Below are positions 1 through 9,927 of a stretch of 64,000 nucleotides of DNA, piece by piece. The notes below the pieces were generated by a model. It was given only the letters and a program-made list of their open reading frames with translations. It was not told the origin of the DNA and ran no database searches. Position numbers and translations under genes: made by a program. Numbering within the stretch: the first letter of the stretch is position 1; each line of letters opens with the position of its first letter. The stretch spans positions 15,741,396-15,805,395 of the forward strand of contig OX459100.1 in NCBI GenBank assembly GCA_949775045.1. The letters run 5' to 3'. Source of the stretch: Metridium senile. Taxonomy: Eukaryota > Cnidaria > Anthozoa > Actiniaria > Metridiidae.

Positions 1-485
1 AACAAATTCGCCTTTTTAACCGCTGTTGACGGTTTAGAATTCGGCGTTAATCTATATCCATGAAATACAATTGCTACTTACTGTGTAATAGTTCTATTTA
101 GCCCCTATCATTTCAAAGACAAGTAAAATTAGTATGAGGTATTGTTCCCTTTTGTATTTGATGTTTTGGTTGGGGATACTGACTAAATAGTCACTAAATA
201 AAAACTATAGCGGTTTTCATTAACCCGCGAAACACTCTTAATTTAGCTAGTGTAATGAAACTCCATTTTGTTCTTTTGTTGTTTTTCACACTTTTTAAAA
301 CTAACACACTTACCTCTAATTAGCTGATTTCGCTCTATTTCTATTATATTCAGCTCTTTTTTGGTAAATAACAACTATATATTCTGTTTCAAGTTTATGC
401 AATGCAATCTTAATGTTTTTGTATTACAATATAGCTAATAGTTGTTGTTCAAATTTTGTATTTATCTTTGTATTTATCTCTAATA

Positions 486-573
<88 letters not shown>

Positions 574-1388
574 GCTACTACTTTATAACCATTTATCGTC
601 ATTTTATCTCTTGTTTCTCCATTTTTATTTATATGATGCATCAATTGTCGTGCTCAGTTTAGTTTTGGAATGATATTCAGTTCTTAATAAACGTCATTGT
701 GTGTGTCTATATCAACGAGTAAACTTTTCTATTCATAGTTCCTCAATGCAAAAGTGTACCTCTTGGAATGCAAAGCAAAGCTATCCCTGACTCCAAGATC
801 ACCGCCTCTACGTACTATAGTAGTGATCACAAACCATACTATGCAAGACTTCACATGAATTCCGGCCAAGGATGGGCAGCCAAAGTGAACAAAGTCGGTG
901 ATTGGTTACAAGTCGATCTCAGTAAAGTTACCATTGTAACTGGTATCGCTACACAAGGCAGAAGGACTGGTAAGCAATGGGTAAAGAGCTACAGCCTGCA
1001 GTATAGCTTAGATGGACGTACTTTCCATAAATATCAAGCAGGCAAGTATCTTATGTATATTCAGTCCCAAAAGTTGATAGCACGTGATCAATTATTTTGC
1101 ATAAGAACTAAAAACTAGTTTTCTGGTCTCTGGTACCCTCCCCAACAAGAAGGAACTATTAATAAAGGAAAGTCGGACTACAAGCCCCCTATCCCTGTTA
1201 AACTAGTACAAGAGTCTGATACTTTTATGTTACTTCAAACAGGCAAGATTTTTGCAGGGAACGTTGACAGAAACTCGGTGGTGAAGTACGACCTCAATCC
1301 TACCATCCATGCTCGGTACATCAGGCTCTATCCAAAGACCTGGTACGGTCATATTATAATGAGAATGGAACTGTACGGCTGCAAATAA
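1..1388 (+). CDS. Unit A: ShKT-discoidin secreted protein, 3' part only
   Basis: The last two coding exons lie in the window: exon 4 at 739-1041 and exon 5 at 1243-1388 (stop TAA 1386-1388). Bases 1-738 are intron 3, which aligns with intron 3 of units B-E from just after exon 3, so the signal-peptide and ShKT exons should lie a short way left of the window. The two exons encode an F5/8 type C (discoidin) domain: opening CKSVPLGM, core WLQVDLSKVTIVTGIATQG, YSLDGRTFHKY, and closing RYIRLYPKTW..MELYGC. The first and last Cys are the usual domain-closing disulfide pair. Intron 4 (1042-1242) reads as GC-AG. Family knowledge: discoidin domains bind glycans or phospholipids outside the cell. Ligand and role here are unknown. 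Exon 4 differs from its paralogs mainly after ITAS and around GRRTGK. Confidence 0.85.
488..582. repeat. (CTA)n microsatellite in intron 3 of unit A
   Basis: About 31 CTA triplets with one CTG interruption. The same site holds only a handful of triplets in units B, C and D and about 30 in E (37428-37517), so the tract has changed length independently in the paralogs. It yields meaningless poly-Leu and poly-Tyr reading frames. Confidence 0.95.
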
Positions 1389-1507
1389 GGTATTACTTTT
1401 ATTATTTTATTAAAAAATCAATATGTGAGTTGATTGAGTACTGTATTATACAGCAATCATAGAACCGTACGGAATTTTGTCGGTGAAATAAGCATAGTTC
1501 GACCCTA

Positions 1508-1833
1508 CAATTGTCCTATTTCACTATGACGTCACATCGAAACATTCTATTGTCTTAACGCTAAGGATCATGGACGCCAGTGGGGGACAGATTCATTACA
1601 ACAATACAAGAATACACGATAAAATTGCATTTACAAGACGGAGAGGAAAGAAATGACAATAAAATGCCATAAATATGAAAGTATAAACATAGAAACATAA
1701 CATATATAAAAACTAGATAATATGAAGCTCAAGTTTCAAAGAGAAGGAAGATGTAGTTGAAATAGCTATTGTTTTCGGCGATTATATCCCCCACTGTAAA
1801 CACTTTGTGACGTCATAATGAAATAGGACAATT
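1508..1833. mobile_element. Palindromic MITE (CAATTGTCC family) in 3' UTR intron of unit A
   Basis: Ends are inverted: left CAATTGTCCTATTTCACTAT followed by GACGTCA, right TGACGTCATAATGAAATAGG followed by ACAATT. No coding sequence. A second copy is at the same place in unit B (15888-16214), and a truncated reverse-oriented relative lies at about 47125-47307. Units C and E carry a different insertion at this site and D carries neither. Confidence 0.75.
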
Positions 1834-1999
1834 AGAATAACGACAATTAAATGAAGTGGCTGGATTATTATGGGCATCAAAATTCAGTCTACAAAAACAT
1901 TATTAAGTATTATTAATGAAATACTGAATGATAATGATCAATGCGTAAAGCAAATGCGAAACTGTTTTTCTCATCATTTTTATTTTTATCTTTTTTTAG

Positions 2000-2140
2000 T
2001 GTATTCCATGTACGCCAAGAAAGGACAATGGACAAGAAAAGACAACTTATGTTAAAAAGATTAAGGAGAAAGTTTAAATGAATTAATGTTGTTAGACTGT
2101 AGAGCAAACATTGTTAAGATAAAACTAAGCTAAAAATAAA
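2000..2140 (+). other. Conserved 3' UTR exon and poly(A) signal, unit A
   Basis: A pyrimidine-rich tract ending in AG at 1998-1999 precedes TGTATTCCATGTACGCCAAG, a block kept in all five units, with AATAAA at 2135-2140. A plausible donor (AAG|GTATTA) lies two bases past the coding stop, so I infer a 3' UTR intron and this as the terminal exon. Confidence 0.5.
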
Positions 2141-2838
2141 GATATTGCACTGAAATGATGAATTCATTTGTGTTTACTGAAACTTAAAAAGGCAAACAAT
2201 TACAAACACAGATTGTCCAAGGAGATACAAGAACAGAAAGGAATTATTGGCATACATTTAAACGCGATTAATCAAGGTGTTTAAAATCATTATTCTGAAT
2301 TGTCAAGAATCTTGGGGAGGGGGGAGTAAGGGGTTTGGAAACCGCAAAACCGCACAACAAAATGGACAAAAACTGCAAGATTTGTAAAACCGCAGATATA
2401 AATGAAGAAAACCACACAACCGCACCCAAAATAACGCAAAACCGAATCACCGCAAACCATTACAGCCCATCATGGAGGTTATTGTTGAGATATTATGGGC
2501 ATACATCTAAAGACGAATAATCGTGGTGCTTACAACCATTTAATGTGTTAGACTTTATCAAAAATGACTTGGTTTATACTTTGCTGAAATTAAAAAAGCA
2601 CGCACTTATTTTTTTTCTATTTTATATATTTCGATGTTATTTTCTTTCTTTTTTTCAGAAAACAAGACAACATTATAAGCATTAGGGAGGGATTAAAATT
2701 TTACGGGGGCAGGGAGGGAAAGATTATAAATTTATAAGAATTATAAGAATAAAAAAATAGAGATATAAAAACAACTGCAATGAATTTACGATCTCGTATT
2801 TAAAAACAAAACTGACGTTTATCTGGTAGCGTGTGTAC

Positions 2839-2872
<34 letters not shown>

Positions 2873-3293
2873 CACACACACACAGAGGCTATTATCTAGT
2901 TACATATCAGCTGTTTGGGCTTCCTGTGTAATACACTTGTGGTGGGAAAGACAGGACTGTACAATCACTGGCATTATAAATAAAGATACTTGTAACACTT
3001 TAATTTCGAGATTTGAGAATGACAAGTTTCGCATCACTTTATATTCTAAATTTGAAAATAAATTGGTCATTTGATTTTAACGATTTTGCCGATAGATCAA
3101 TCATTTAATACCATCCCTTTTGAATATTTGACACTTATAACGAGACCATCTAAAATCTTTCGCAGTTAATTTGTATTTCCAACTGTAGCAAAAACAGTAA
3201 CTCAACGGTAACGATGAATAGAAATAGACTGTTGTCAACACGAACCTTCAACATCAATTTTAAGTCTAGATGTATTTACGTATTAAATTCATT
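2141..3293. other. Spacer between unit A and the large transposon
   Basis: No gene seen. It holds an ACCGCA-rich degenerate stretch (2335-2460) also present after B, C, D and E, a recurring block with GGGCATACATCTAAAGACGA (2489-2510), a poly-C run at 2840-2869, and a block with GTTTGGGCTTCCTGTGTAAT near 2911 that recurs after unit B. Confidence 0.6.
2840..2869. repeat. Poly-C run
   Basis: About 30 consecutive C, followed by TCCC and a short (CA)n. The matching place after unit B (near 17360) has only an interrupted C-rich stretch. Confidence 0.9.
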
Positions 3294-3467
3294 TTACAGT
3301 CAAAGGACACGAAACGTGCTCGTCTAGACTGCATTATTCGTTTTATTATTCGATTCTTGACTTCATTCTTGGTTTTCCAGAATTCCGTTAAAGTAAATTC
3401 AAAAACTGAATGAAACCCCTTTAAATCTCACGGAATAATCAGATTTATTTTGATCTATATTAATAAT

Positions 3468-3955
3468 TACGGTGGCCCACAAGGGCAAAACACAACTCAA
3501 TATTTGGTTGAAAACACAACAAAGTTTCGCAGAACAAAACAAAGTTTCGTAGAACAAAACAATATTTGATAGAACATAACAAAGTTTCGTAGAACACAAC
3601 AAAGTTTCGTAGAACACAACAATATTTGATAGAACAAAACAAAGTTTCGTAGAACACAACAAAGTTTCGTAGAACACAACAAAGTTTCGTAGAACACAAC
3701 AAAGTTTCGTTGAACACAACAAAGTTTCGTGGAACATAACAATATTTGATAGAACACAACAAAGTTTCGTAGAACACAACAAAGTTTCGTAGAACACAAC
3801 AAAGTTTCGTTGAACACAACAAAGTTTCGTGGAACATAACAATATTTGATAGAACACAACAAAGTTTCGTAGAACACAATCATCAACCGATACACAACAA
3901 AATTTTGTGACACAAAACAAAATTTTGGGAGACTGGAACTTAGCTCGGACAAATT
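3468..3955 (+). repeat. Left inverted repeat with subterminal 20-bp array
   Basis: After the terminal repeat come roughly twenty 20-bp monomers of two kinds sharing one half: AAAGTTTCGTAGAACACAAC and AATATTTGATAGAACACAAC, with AAAAC/ATAAC and TTGAAC/TGGAAC variants. The array fades into TTTTGTGACAC-like units before the HECT gene. Such arrays in other transposons are transposase binding sites; that role is inferred here. Confidence 0.9.
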
Positions 3956-4012
3956 TAGTCACGTGACTTATAGCACATGGTCCGGTGCTGGAAGAGCTGG
4001 AAATCGTCGGTC

Positions 4013-7000
4013 ATGTTTTGTCAAAATTGTGGTTGTTGGGTCAGGAAAGATTATAAATACTGTCCCAGTTGTGGGGTTACATCGAGCAATCGTTCAAACA
4101 CTGAAAGCACAAGTGTCAGACCAAGTGTCAATACTTTCAACGAATTTAAATCTAAGAAAACTAAGGAAAGGTTAGGTCAACAACAATCGACAGGAACAAG
4201 TAAGAAAAGAAAGATGGCAGATGAACCTGTCATTATAAACGTCGGTGTCGCGACAGCTACTTCAGGGACTTTCAAACCCTGCAGAGGAAAGAATTTGCCT
4301 CTCAAAGTTACAAGAGCTGCATCCACCAAACTTTTATTAGAGGAAGCTTTGAAAAAAAGAGTGGCTTACGACCGATCATTCAGAAATGATCTTCAATATA
4401 AGTTATGTTATCCTGATGGGACAGAGGTTGTTTATCTTCCTTGAAGCAACGAGCCATTTACTCTCGAAAAATACAAAGATGATCTGGGAAGAAATTATAG
4501 TCGCATCACCCTTTTTCTTTGCCCATTGCAAGATGAAAATGTGATTCAGCCAGAGGTTTGTGTAATCGATGCAGATTTTATTGACTCTGATGATGACTTT
4601 GACCTACAAGATTCTATATTTGGTGACATAGAAATGAACTATCCACAGAATGAGCAAGGTAATATTCTATATAATGTAAACAATTCGTGCCAATGCTTTG
4701 AAAATCAGGGGGGGGGGGGAGTCTGTTTGATATTAAGTAAAAGAAATAATTATAATATTTATAATTATCATTTCTTTTAGGAGCCACAACTGCAATTAAT
4801 GTTGATACAAATACAAATGCCACTCAGTTTGATGCATCCTTTTCAAGTAAGAATAACTAAATTAGGGGGGGGGGAGAGGGGGGGGGGGGGGTGTTGATGC
4901 AAACCAACAGTTTTTTCATACATCCTTTTATAATAGAGCGAATACACTAGAACCATGAAACAAAATCGAATTACTACTGTGTAATAGTTGTTATTTACTG
5001 ACTATTAGTCAATATCAAAGACAAGTTAAGTTGTAATGAGGTATTGTTCCCTTTTGTATTTGACGTTTCTGGTTGAGTGATACTGACTAAATAGTCACTA
5101 AATAACAACTATTAGTAACTATTTTGTTTTTATTTCATGGATCTAGTGTTTTCGCTCTATAGACCCCTGGATTCACCTGACCGTTATTTGGTGTACTGCT
5201 TTTGCTAATGCCACCTGGTGATGCCACCTAAATAGTTTACTAATCTTAATTTTATCTAACTATTTAACAGTGAGACTAACATCACACAGCTTAAATGCTA
5301 ATAACTGTCTATTTGATACTAAGTAAATAAAATTATAATATTTATCATTATCATTTCTTTTAGGAGCCACAACTGCATGTGTTGATACAAATACCACTCA
5401 GTTTGATGCATCCTTTTCAGGTAAGAATAAGTCAATTATGCAAATTATGGATGCTTTCACCAGCAAGAATGTCAATTATTATAGTTTTATTTATTTGTTA
5501 ACCATACTAAAATTAAAGACATTAAATTATAATAAAAAACGATATGAGAGTTTATGCACTGCTAGCACTCAGGCCAAACAAACAATCAGTACATCATTTG
5601 AATAGCTTAACTGCAAAGTGTAACATTATATCCTTATCTCACATACAAACATATATCTAGTTACTGTTGACATCACGTGTTGATGTAATATTATACTCTT
5701 GCATGTTTTATAAGTGATTCACATTATGATTATCTTTATCTAGTTGCTATTGTAAATCATAGTTAACTATGCTGTAATCGTATGACTATAATAAAGCACA
5801 AGAAATATCACACAAAGCAATGTCAAATGTCTTTAATATTGTTTTGAGCCATATCACCAATGGTATCATTGATGCCACTCAACCTACATTGTAGCCTACT
5901 TTGCTACTGGCTCCTACTTTGAATATTAACATAATATGTTGTCTAGGGTGTTGTTCCTAATTAGATCAGCATTTATTAATATTATTGTAAACAACATAAA
6001 ATATGTTCTTTAGAGTGCTGTTCCTTTAGATCAGCACTCATTAATTAATTGCAGATAACATAGACATTGTCAAAGGGCACTCATAACAAAAATGTAAATA
6101 GTTTTTTCATTGCATAAAAAAGACAATGTTTGTTATATAAATATGTTCTAGGCTTGTTATAATACTGATCTTTATTTGTTTTAGGTCCTACAACTATGTG
6201 TGATGAAACTTCTCATGGTGATTCAAATGAAAATTTAAATCATTTTGATTCATCCATTCCATGTAAGAAAATCAATCCAAGTATTGTTTAAAGATAGATT
6301 TCATGAACTAATTAGTCTATATTCTTATTCTAAGGTGTGACAAGTACAGAGCCTACAGTCAGGGTCATTAGTGTCCACAGATCCAACATCAGAAATGATA
6401 TGCTGAACATCTTTTCAGATCCATCTATATTAGATGAAAGAGTTATCTTAGATGTGCATTTTATAGATAGTAGGGGGCAAGAGGAATTAGGAAGAGGGAG
6501 TGGGCTAGTTAGAGATATGTATAGCTTATTTTGGAAAGATATATATGAATCTTTAATGGCTGGTGAGAATGAAAGGGTACCAGGTATAAGGCATGACTTC
6601 CAAAGGCCTCAGTGGGAGGCAATAGGCAGGATCCTATTAAAAGGATATGTATCTTGCAAGTATTTTCCATTAACACTCTCCAAGGCATTTTTTATTAACT
6701 TTTTATATGGAGAGCAAGAAATAAGCAATGATATTCTTTTGACTTCCTTTAAGAACTATGTTTCTGAAAGTGAAAAGGTCCTGATTGAAAGGGCTCTTGA
6801 TGGTCAAATTGAACTATCAGAATCTGATGAATTTACAAAGTTTTTAGCAGATTTTGACTGTAAGAAAGTTGTTAATTCAAATAATTTGAATCAAATACTT
6901 ACAGAACTAGCTCACAAAAAGATTATCCAAAAGCCACAATATGTAGTTGACTGCTGGAAAAATGTAATTCCTTTTTTTCTTGAGTGCTTTCCTAGTCGTG

Positions 7001-7361
7001 AGAATGTAGATCAACTTTATGTTAGCTTAGTTCCTACAGTATCTAGGGTTATAGCCAGTTTTCATGCTGAAGAAAGCAATGAAGCAGAAAGAGATGCCAT
7101 GAAACATCTGAAAAGATTTGTTCGTGGACTTGACAAAGTGAAACTTGCTAAGTTCTTGCAGTTTGTGACTGGCTCCAATATAATGCTAACTGATCACATT
7201 TTCATTGTGTTTACTAGACTAGAAGGGTTAGAAAGGCGGCCCATAGCTCACACTTGTACTATACGCTGGAAATTCCAACAACCTATCAGTGTTTCCCAGA
7301 GTTTAGGGAAGAGTTTAATTCTATTTTAGAAGCTAACACATGGGAAATGAACATTGTTTAG
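4013..7361 (+). pseudogene. Zinc-ribbon plus HECT-domain E3-ligase-like gene inside the transposon
   Basis: Exons inferred from GT-AG sites and matching phase 1: 4013-4658, 4781-4846, 5364-5420, 6185-6262 and 6335 onward. I start at 4013 because the protein then opens MFCQNCG..CPSCG, a four-Cys zinc ribbon of the common M-F-C-x-x-C-G type. An acidic stretch (DADFIDSDDDFD) follows. The last exon is a HECT lobe (RVISVHRSNI, GRGSGLVRDMYSLFWKD, WEAIGRILLKGY) and reaches the HECT catalytic-Cys motif AHTC (Cys at 7255-7257). Damage: an in-frame TGA at 4442-4444, and loss of frame between 7258 and 7266, after which LEIPTTYQCFPEF continues in another frame to a stop at 7359-7361. Exons 2 and 3 are near copies of each other. 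HECT enzymes transfer ubiquitin via the Cys; its use by the transposon is unknown. Confidence 0.75.
4934..5160. mobile_element. MITE inserted in the HECT gene intron
   Basis: Inverted ends: left TAGAGCGAATACACTAGAAC, right TCTAGTGTTTTCGCTCTA, with CCATGAAA/TTTCATGG just inside. The interior (AATGAGGTATTGTTCCCTTT, GACTAAATAGTCACTAAATA) closely matches a block at the start of intron 3 of all five ShKT-discoidin units (for example 60-210), so the same family sits in both. Confidence 0.7.
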
Positions 7362-7399
7362 ATACTAATCTAAATAATGTTAATTTCCCATGTGTTGCA
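7328..7399. other. Perfect-looking hairpin over the HECT gene 3' end
   Basis: AACACATGGGAAATGAACAT and its near inverse ATGTTAATTTCCCATGTGTT flank a short loop; the restored-frame stop lies in the left arm. It sits just upstream of AATAAA at 7426-7431. It may be a small insertion or an RNA 3'-end structure. Confidence 0.55.
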
Positions 7400-8123
7400 T
7401 GTATTTGAGTATGTACTAAAAGTGTGAAATAAATCAAGCATTATATAAACAGGAGTAAAAGTGCTTGCCCTGCAGGCAGAGACTTTCTTGTCCAGATTTT
7501 TTGCATGATAAGAATACGTTATGTCACAAACTGTCAAATAAGCTAATTTTAGTACTGAATACTACAAAGTATTACACACTTTTAGTGTTACTCTTTTTAC
7601 TTTACTTAGCATCAAATATAATTAAAAAAAAAAACACTTTGAGCGTAAACACAATCTGTGAAACAGTTTGAAAAATAGATTTTGTGCTGAAAAGTACAAA
7701 ATAGTTTTTTTTGTTGTTGTTGTGTCATTCAGTGCTATCTAAATGCTTGTTTTATAGTACAGTTTCACAGATATAGTGTTTGCTATCTATGATGTTGTTA
7801 TTGAAATCGTTTACATGTTTATGTTTGGGTCTAGTCATTAATTATGCATGAGATGCGTGGTAATATATATATATGTGAGTTGTAACTAAAACTATACATG
7901 AGATACATTACTATAGCGAAAGGTGTGGTGTTAGGTAGAACAGATGAAATGCACCCTTATCGACTCCTGTAATCTGAATGACCTGTCCCCTTACTATATA
8001 CACTTAGAACTTCACATTTAATGTTCTTTGAATTTTTGTATCCATGTTTTCTGATTCGTTAATGTTACAGAAAAGTTCAGAGTTGTGTTGCTTTAAATGT
8101 TTTGTTAATAAAATGACGAGAAA

Positions 8124-9344
8124 TCAAATGTCTGTCCCTGCAATATCCAATAAAGTTCTGTAGAGTTGAAGCCCTTCTTCACAGTTGTTTGGTATATTTG
8201 CAGAAATGTTTTCTAAGACATATTCAAAGTATTCTAGTTGCACACTTTTTTCCTCTACATATGTTAGATTTTCTTTAAGAGAATCTACTTCATCATGTGT
8301 AACTTGGCAGAGTAGGTGGTCTGTACCCCCATGAAGCTCTGGAAGAAAGAAGAGCTCATCAGGTCTACCACTTACAGTGTGATAGCTAGAACGTCTAATG
8401 CGATGTGTATTCCAGTGTTCTTTTACCAAATTTAAGTCATTTTGAATTAACTGGGAAAAACAGATCCACAAGCATTCCATTTGAAGTTCATTTCCAGGAT
8501 TGAATATGTCTTGCTCAATCAAGTTCTTAAAAAAATCGATCCACCAGCTGGACCTGTTTCTACGTAGAAATGACTACCATCCCTCTATACGTTGATTTGC
8601 TGGAGACGTTCCATATTTATGGGCATCAATATTGTTCTTTAGTGTGCACTGCATGGCTGCCATTGTGCCATTTTCTGTCCCACAGTCTGTTCTCAATTTA
8701 ACCGGGCATCCACCAAGTTCAGAGACCAAGTTCAAATAGAAATTAGCAATAATTTCTGGGTGGTTGTTTGATTTTGTTACTTTTAGCCACAATATTTTCC
8801 TACTCCAACCGTCAATGCATCCGTGGATGGGGAATCCATATGGTTTCAATTTATCATAACCGTCCACATGCCACGTGTGATTTGGCCCTGGAGAGAGGTA
8901 CCTTCTTCTTTGCAATCGCCTTGATTTCCTTTGCTCACATCCATCTGGATCAAGTTCTCTCATAAGCTGCTCCACAATATGTCTAGGTACTTGGATATTT
9001 TCCATGCGTAGAGTATGCCACATGCTTCTGTAACCACTGCTGGACCCAGGACCACTTAACTCCCTTAAAATTTCTGTCTCGTACGAATTCTATATCAAAC
9101 GTTGGTAAACTTCTTCGTAGGTTATATTGCCGCAATCTGTTCTTCAATGTTCTCGACTGATGCTCATATTAATTTGATGAAATTTAGATAAAAAATGAAC
9201 AATTGCATTATACTCAAAACCTTTGGTAAAATAATATGTAATAATATCCTTTTTACTTCCAGAGGGGAGACTTTCATTCTCAGCCATATTCAAAATGGTG
9301 GTACACACGTTTGACGCTCCTGTAGTTCCCCTCACACTGTTCAT
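8124..9344 (-). pseudogene. rve/DDE transposase of the IS3EU-like element, broken
   Basis: Read on the - strand from ATG at 9344. The core (9023-8574) carries WHVDGYDKLKPYGFPIHGCI, RTDCGTENG and NQRIEGW, giving the DDE triad at residues 54, 113 and 147 of that segment with 33 residues between the second D and the E. The following segment (8571-8124) continues in the same frame after an in-frame TAG at 8574-8576. Between 9146 and about 9085 the frame shifts and shifts back, so the protein is interrupted three times in all. Integrase-fold transposases of this kind cut and join transposon ends; the array repeats at both ends are its likely sites. It runs convergent to the HECT gene. All three catalytic residues survive, so the decay looks fairly recent. 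Confidence 0.8.
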
Positions 9345-9360
9345 CTGATTACATTTTTAA

Positions 9361-9785
9361 TGGCACAATTTTTTGTTGTGCATCAGCTGATGGTTTTGTT
9401 TCACCAAACGTTATTGTTTTTCACAAAACGTTATTTTGTTCTACGAAACGTTTTCTTGTTCTATCAAATATTGTTGTGTTTTACGAAACTTTGTTTTGTT
9501 CTATCAAATATTGTTGTGTATCACGAAACTTTGTTGTGCTCTACGAAACTTTGTTGTGTTCTTCGAAACTTTGTTGTGTTCTACGAAACTTTGTTGTGTT
9601 CTTCGAAACTTTGTTGTGTTCTACGAAACTTTGTTGTGTTCTACGAAACTTTGTTGTGTTCTACGAAACTTTGTTGTGTTCTATCAAATATTGTTTTGTT
9701 CTACGAAACTTTGTTTTGTTCTACGAAACTTTGTTGTGTTTTCAACCAAATATTGAGTTGTGTTTTGCCCTTGTGGGCCACCGTA
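9361..9785 (-). repeat. Right inverted repeat with subterminal 20-bp array
   Basis: Inverse of the left array: GTTGTGTTCTACGAAACTTT and GTTGTGTTCTATCAAATATT monomers in mixed order, ending in the inverse terminal repeat. It has fewer monomers than the left array and a different order of the two types, so the two ends have evolved separately. Confidence 0.9.
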
Positions 9786-9927
9786 AATAATAGTATCAAT
9801 TACTTTTAATATCATTATTATTTATATGAATTTTGAGAAGTTTGAAAAACGAAGAATGAAGTCAAAAATCGAATAATGAAATGAATAATGCAGTCTAGAC
9901 GGGCAAGCTTCGTGTCCTTTGACTGTA

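Larger units (their letters stand above)
3468..9785. mobile_element. IS3EU-like DNA transposon with HECT cargo, complete but decayed
   Basis: The element begins TACGGTGGCCCACAAGGGC and ends with its exact inverse, flanked on both sides by AATAAT (3462-3467 and 9786-9791), a 6-bp target-site duplication. Inside each end is an array of 20-bp subterminal repeats in opposite orientation. A convergent gene pair fills the middle: a zinc-ribbon/HECT gene on + and an rve-type DDE transposase on -. Both have stops or frameshifts, so this copy is not autonomous. The combination of an IS3-like integrase fold transposase with 6-bp duplications fits the eukaryotic IS3EU superfamily. The superfamily name is from memory of that group; the transposon call rests on the sequence. 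Confidence 0.9.
3294..9927. mobile_element. Older palindromic element split by the 6.3-kb transposon
   Basis: Sequence outside the large transposon is itself inverted: 3294-3379 (TTACAGTCAAAGGACACGAA, then CGTCTAGACTGCATTATTC) matches the reverse complement of about 9849-9927 with few differences. The two arms, about 80-85 bp each, would have been separated by a short loop before the large insertion. No coding sequence of its own is visible. Confidence 0.65.

Noticed and set aside
768..1118. Discoidin exon 4 as an independent 116-aa protein (and its counterparts in the other units)
   Set aside because: It reads past the GC-AG donor into intron 4; the domain is completed only by joining exon 5, and the exon opens upstream of that ATG.
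1870..2055. Small frame overlapping the conserved 3' UTR exon
   Set aside because: The frame is disrupted or altered between units although the nucleotide block is conserved, which fits untranslated sequence.
3468..3955. CRISPR-like array
   Set aside because: Repeats are contiguous 20-mers without unique spacers, sit inside transposon ends, and the genome is eukaryotic.
3399..3962. Cys/Phe-rich repetitive frames in the subterminal arrays (also 9360-9809)
   Set aside because: They translate the 20-bp transposon repeats in several frames at once; no codon preference or start context.
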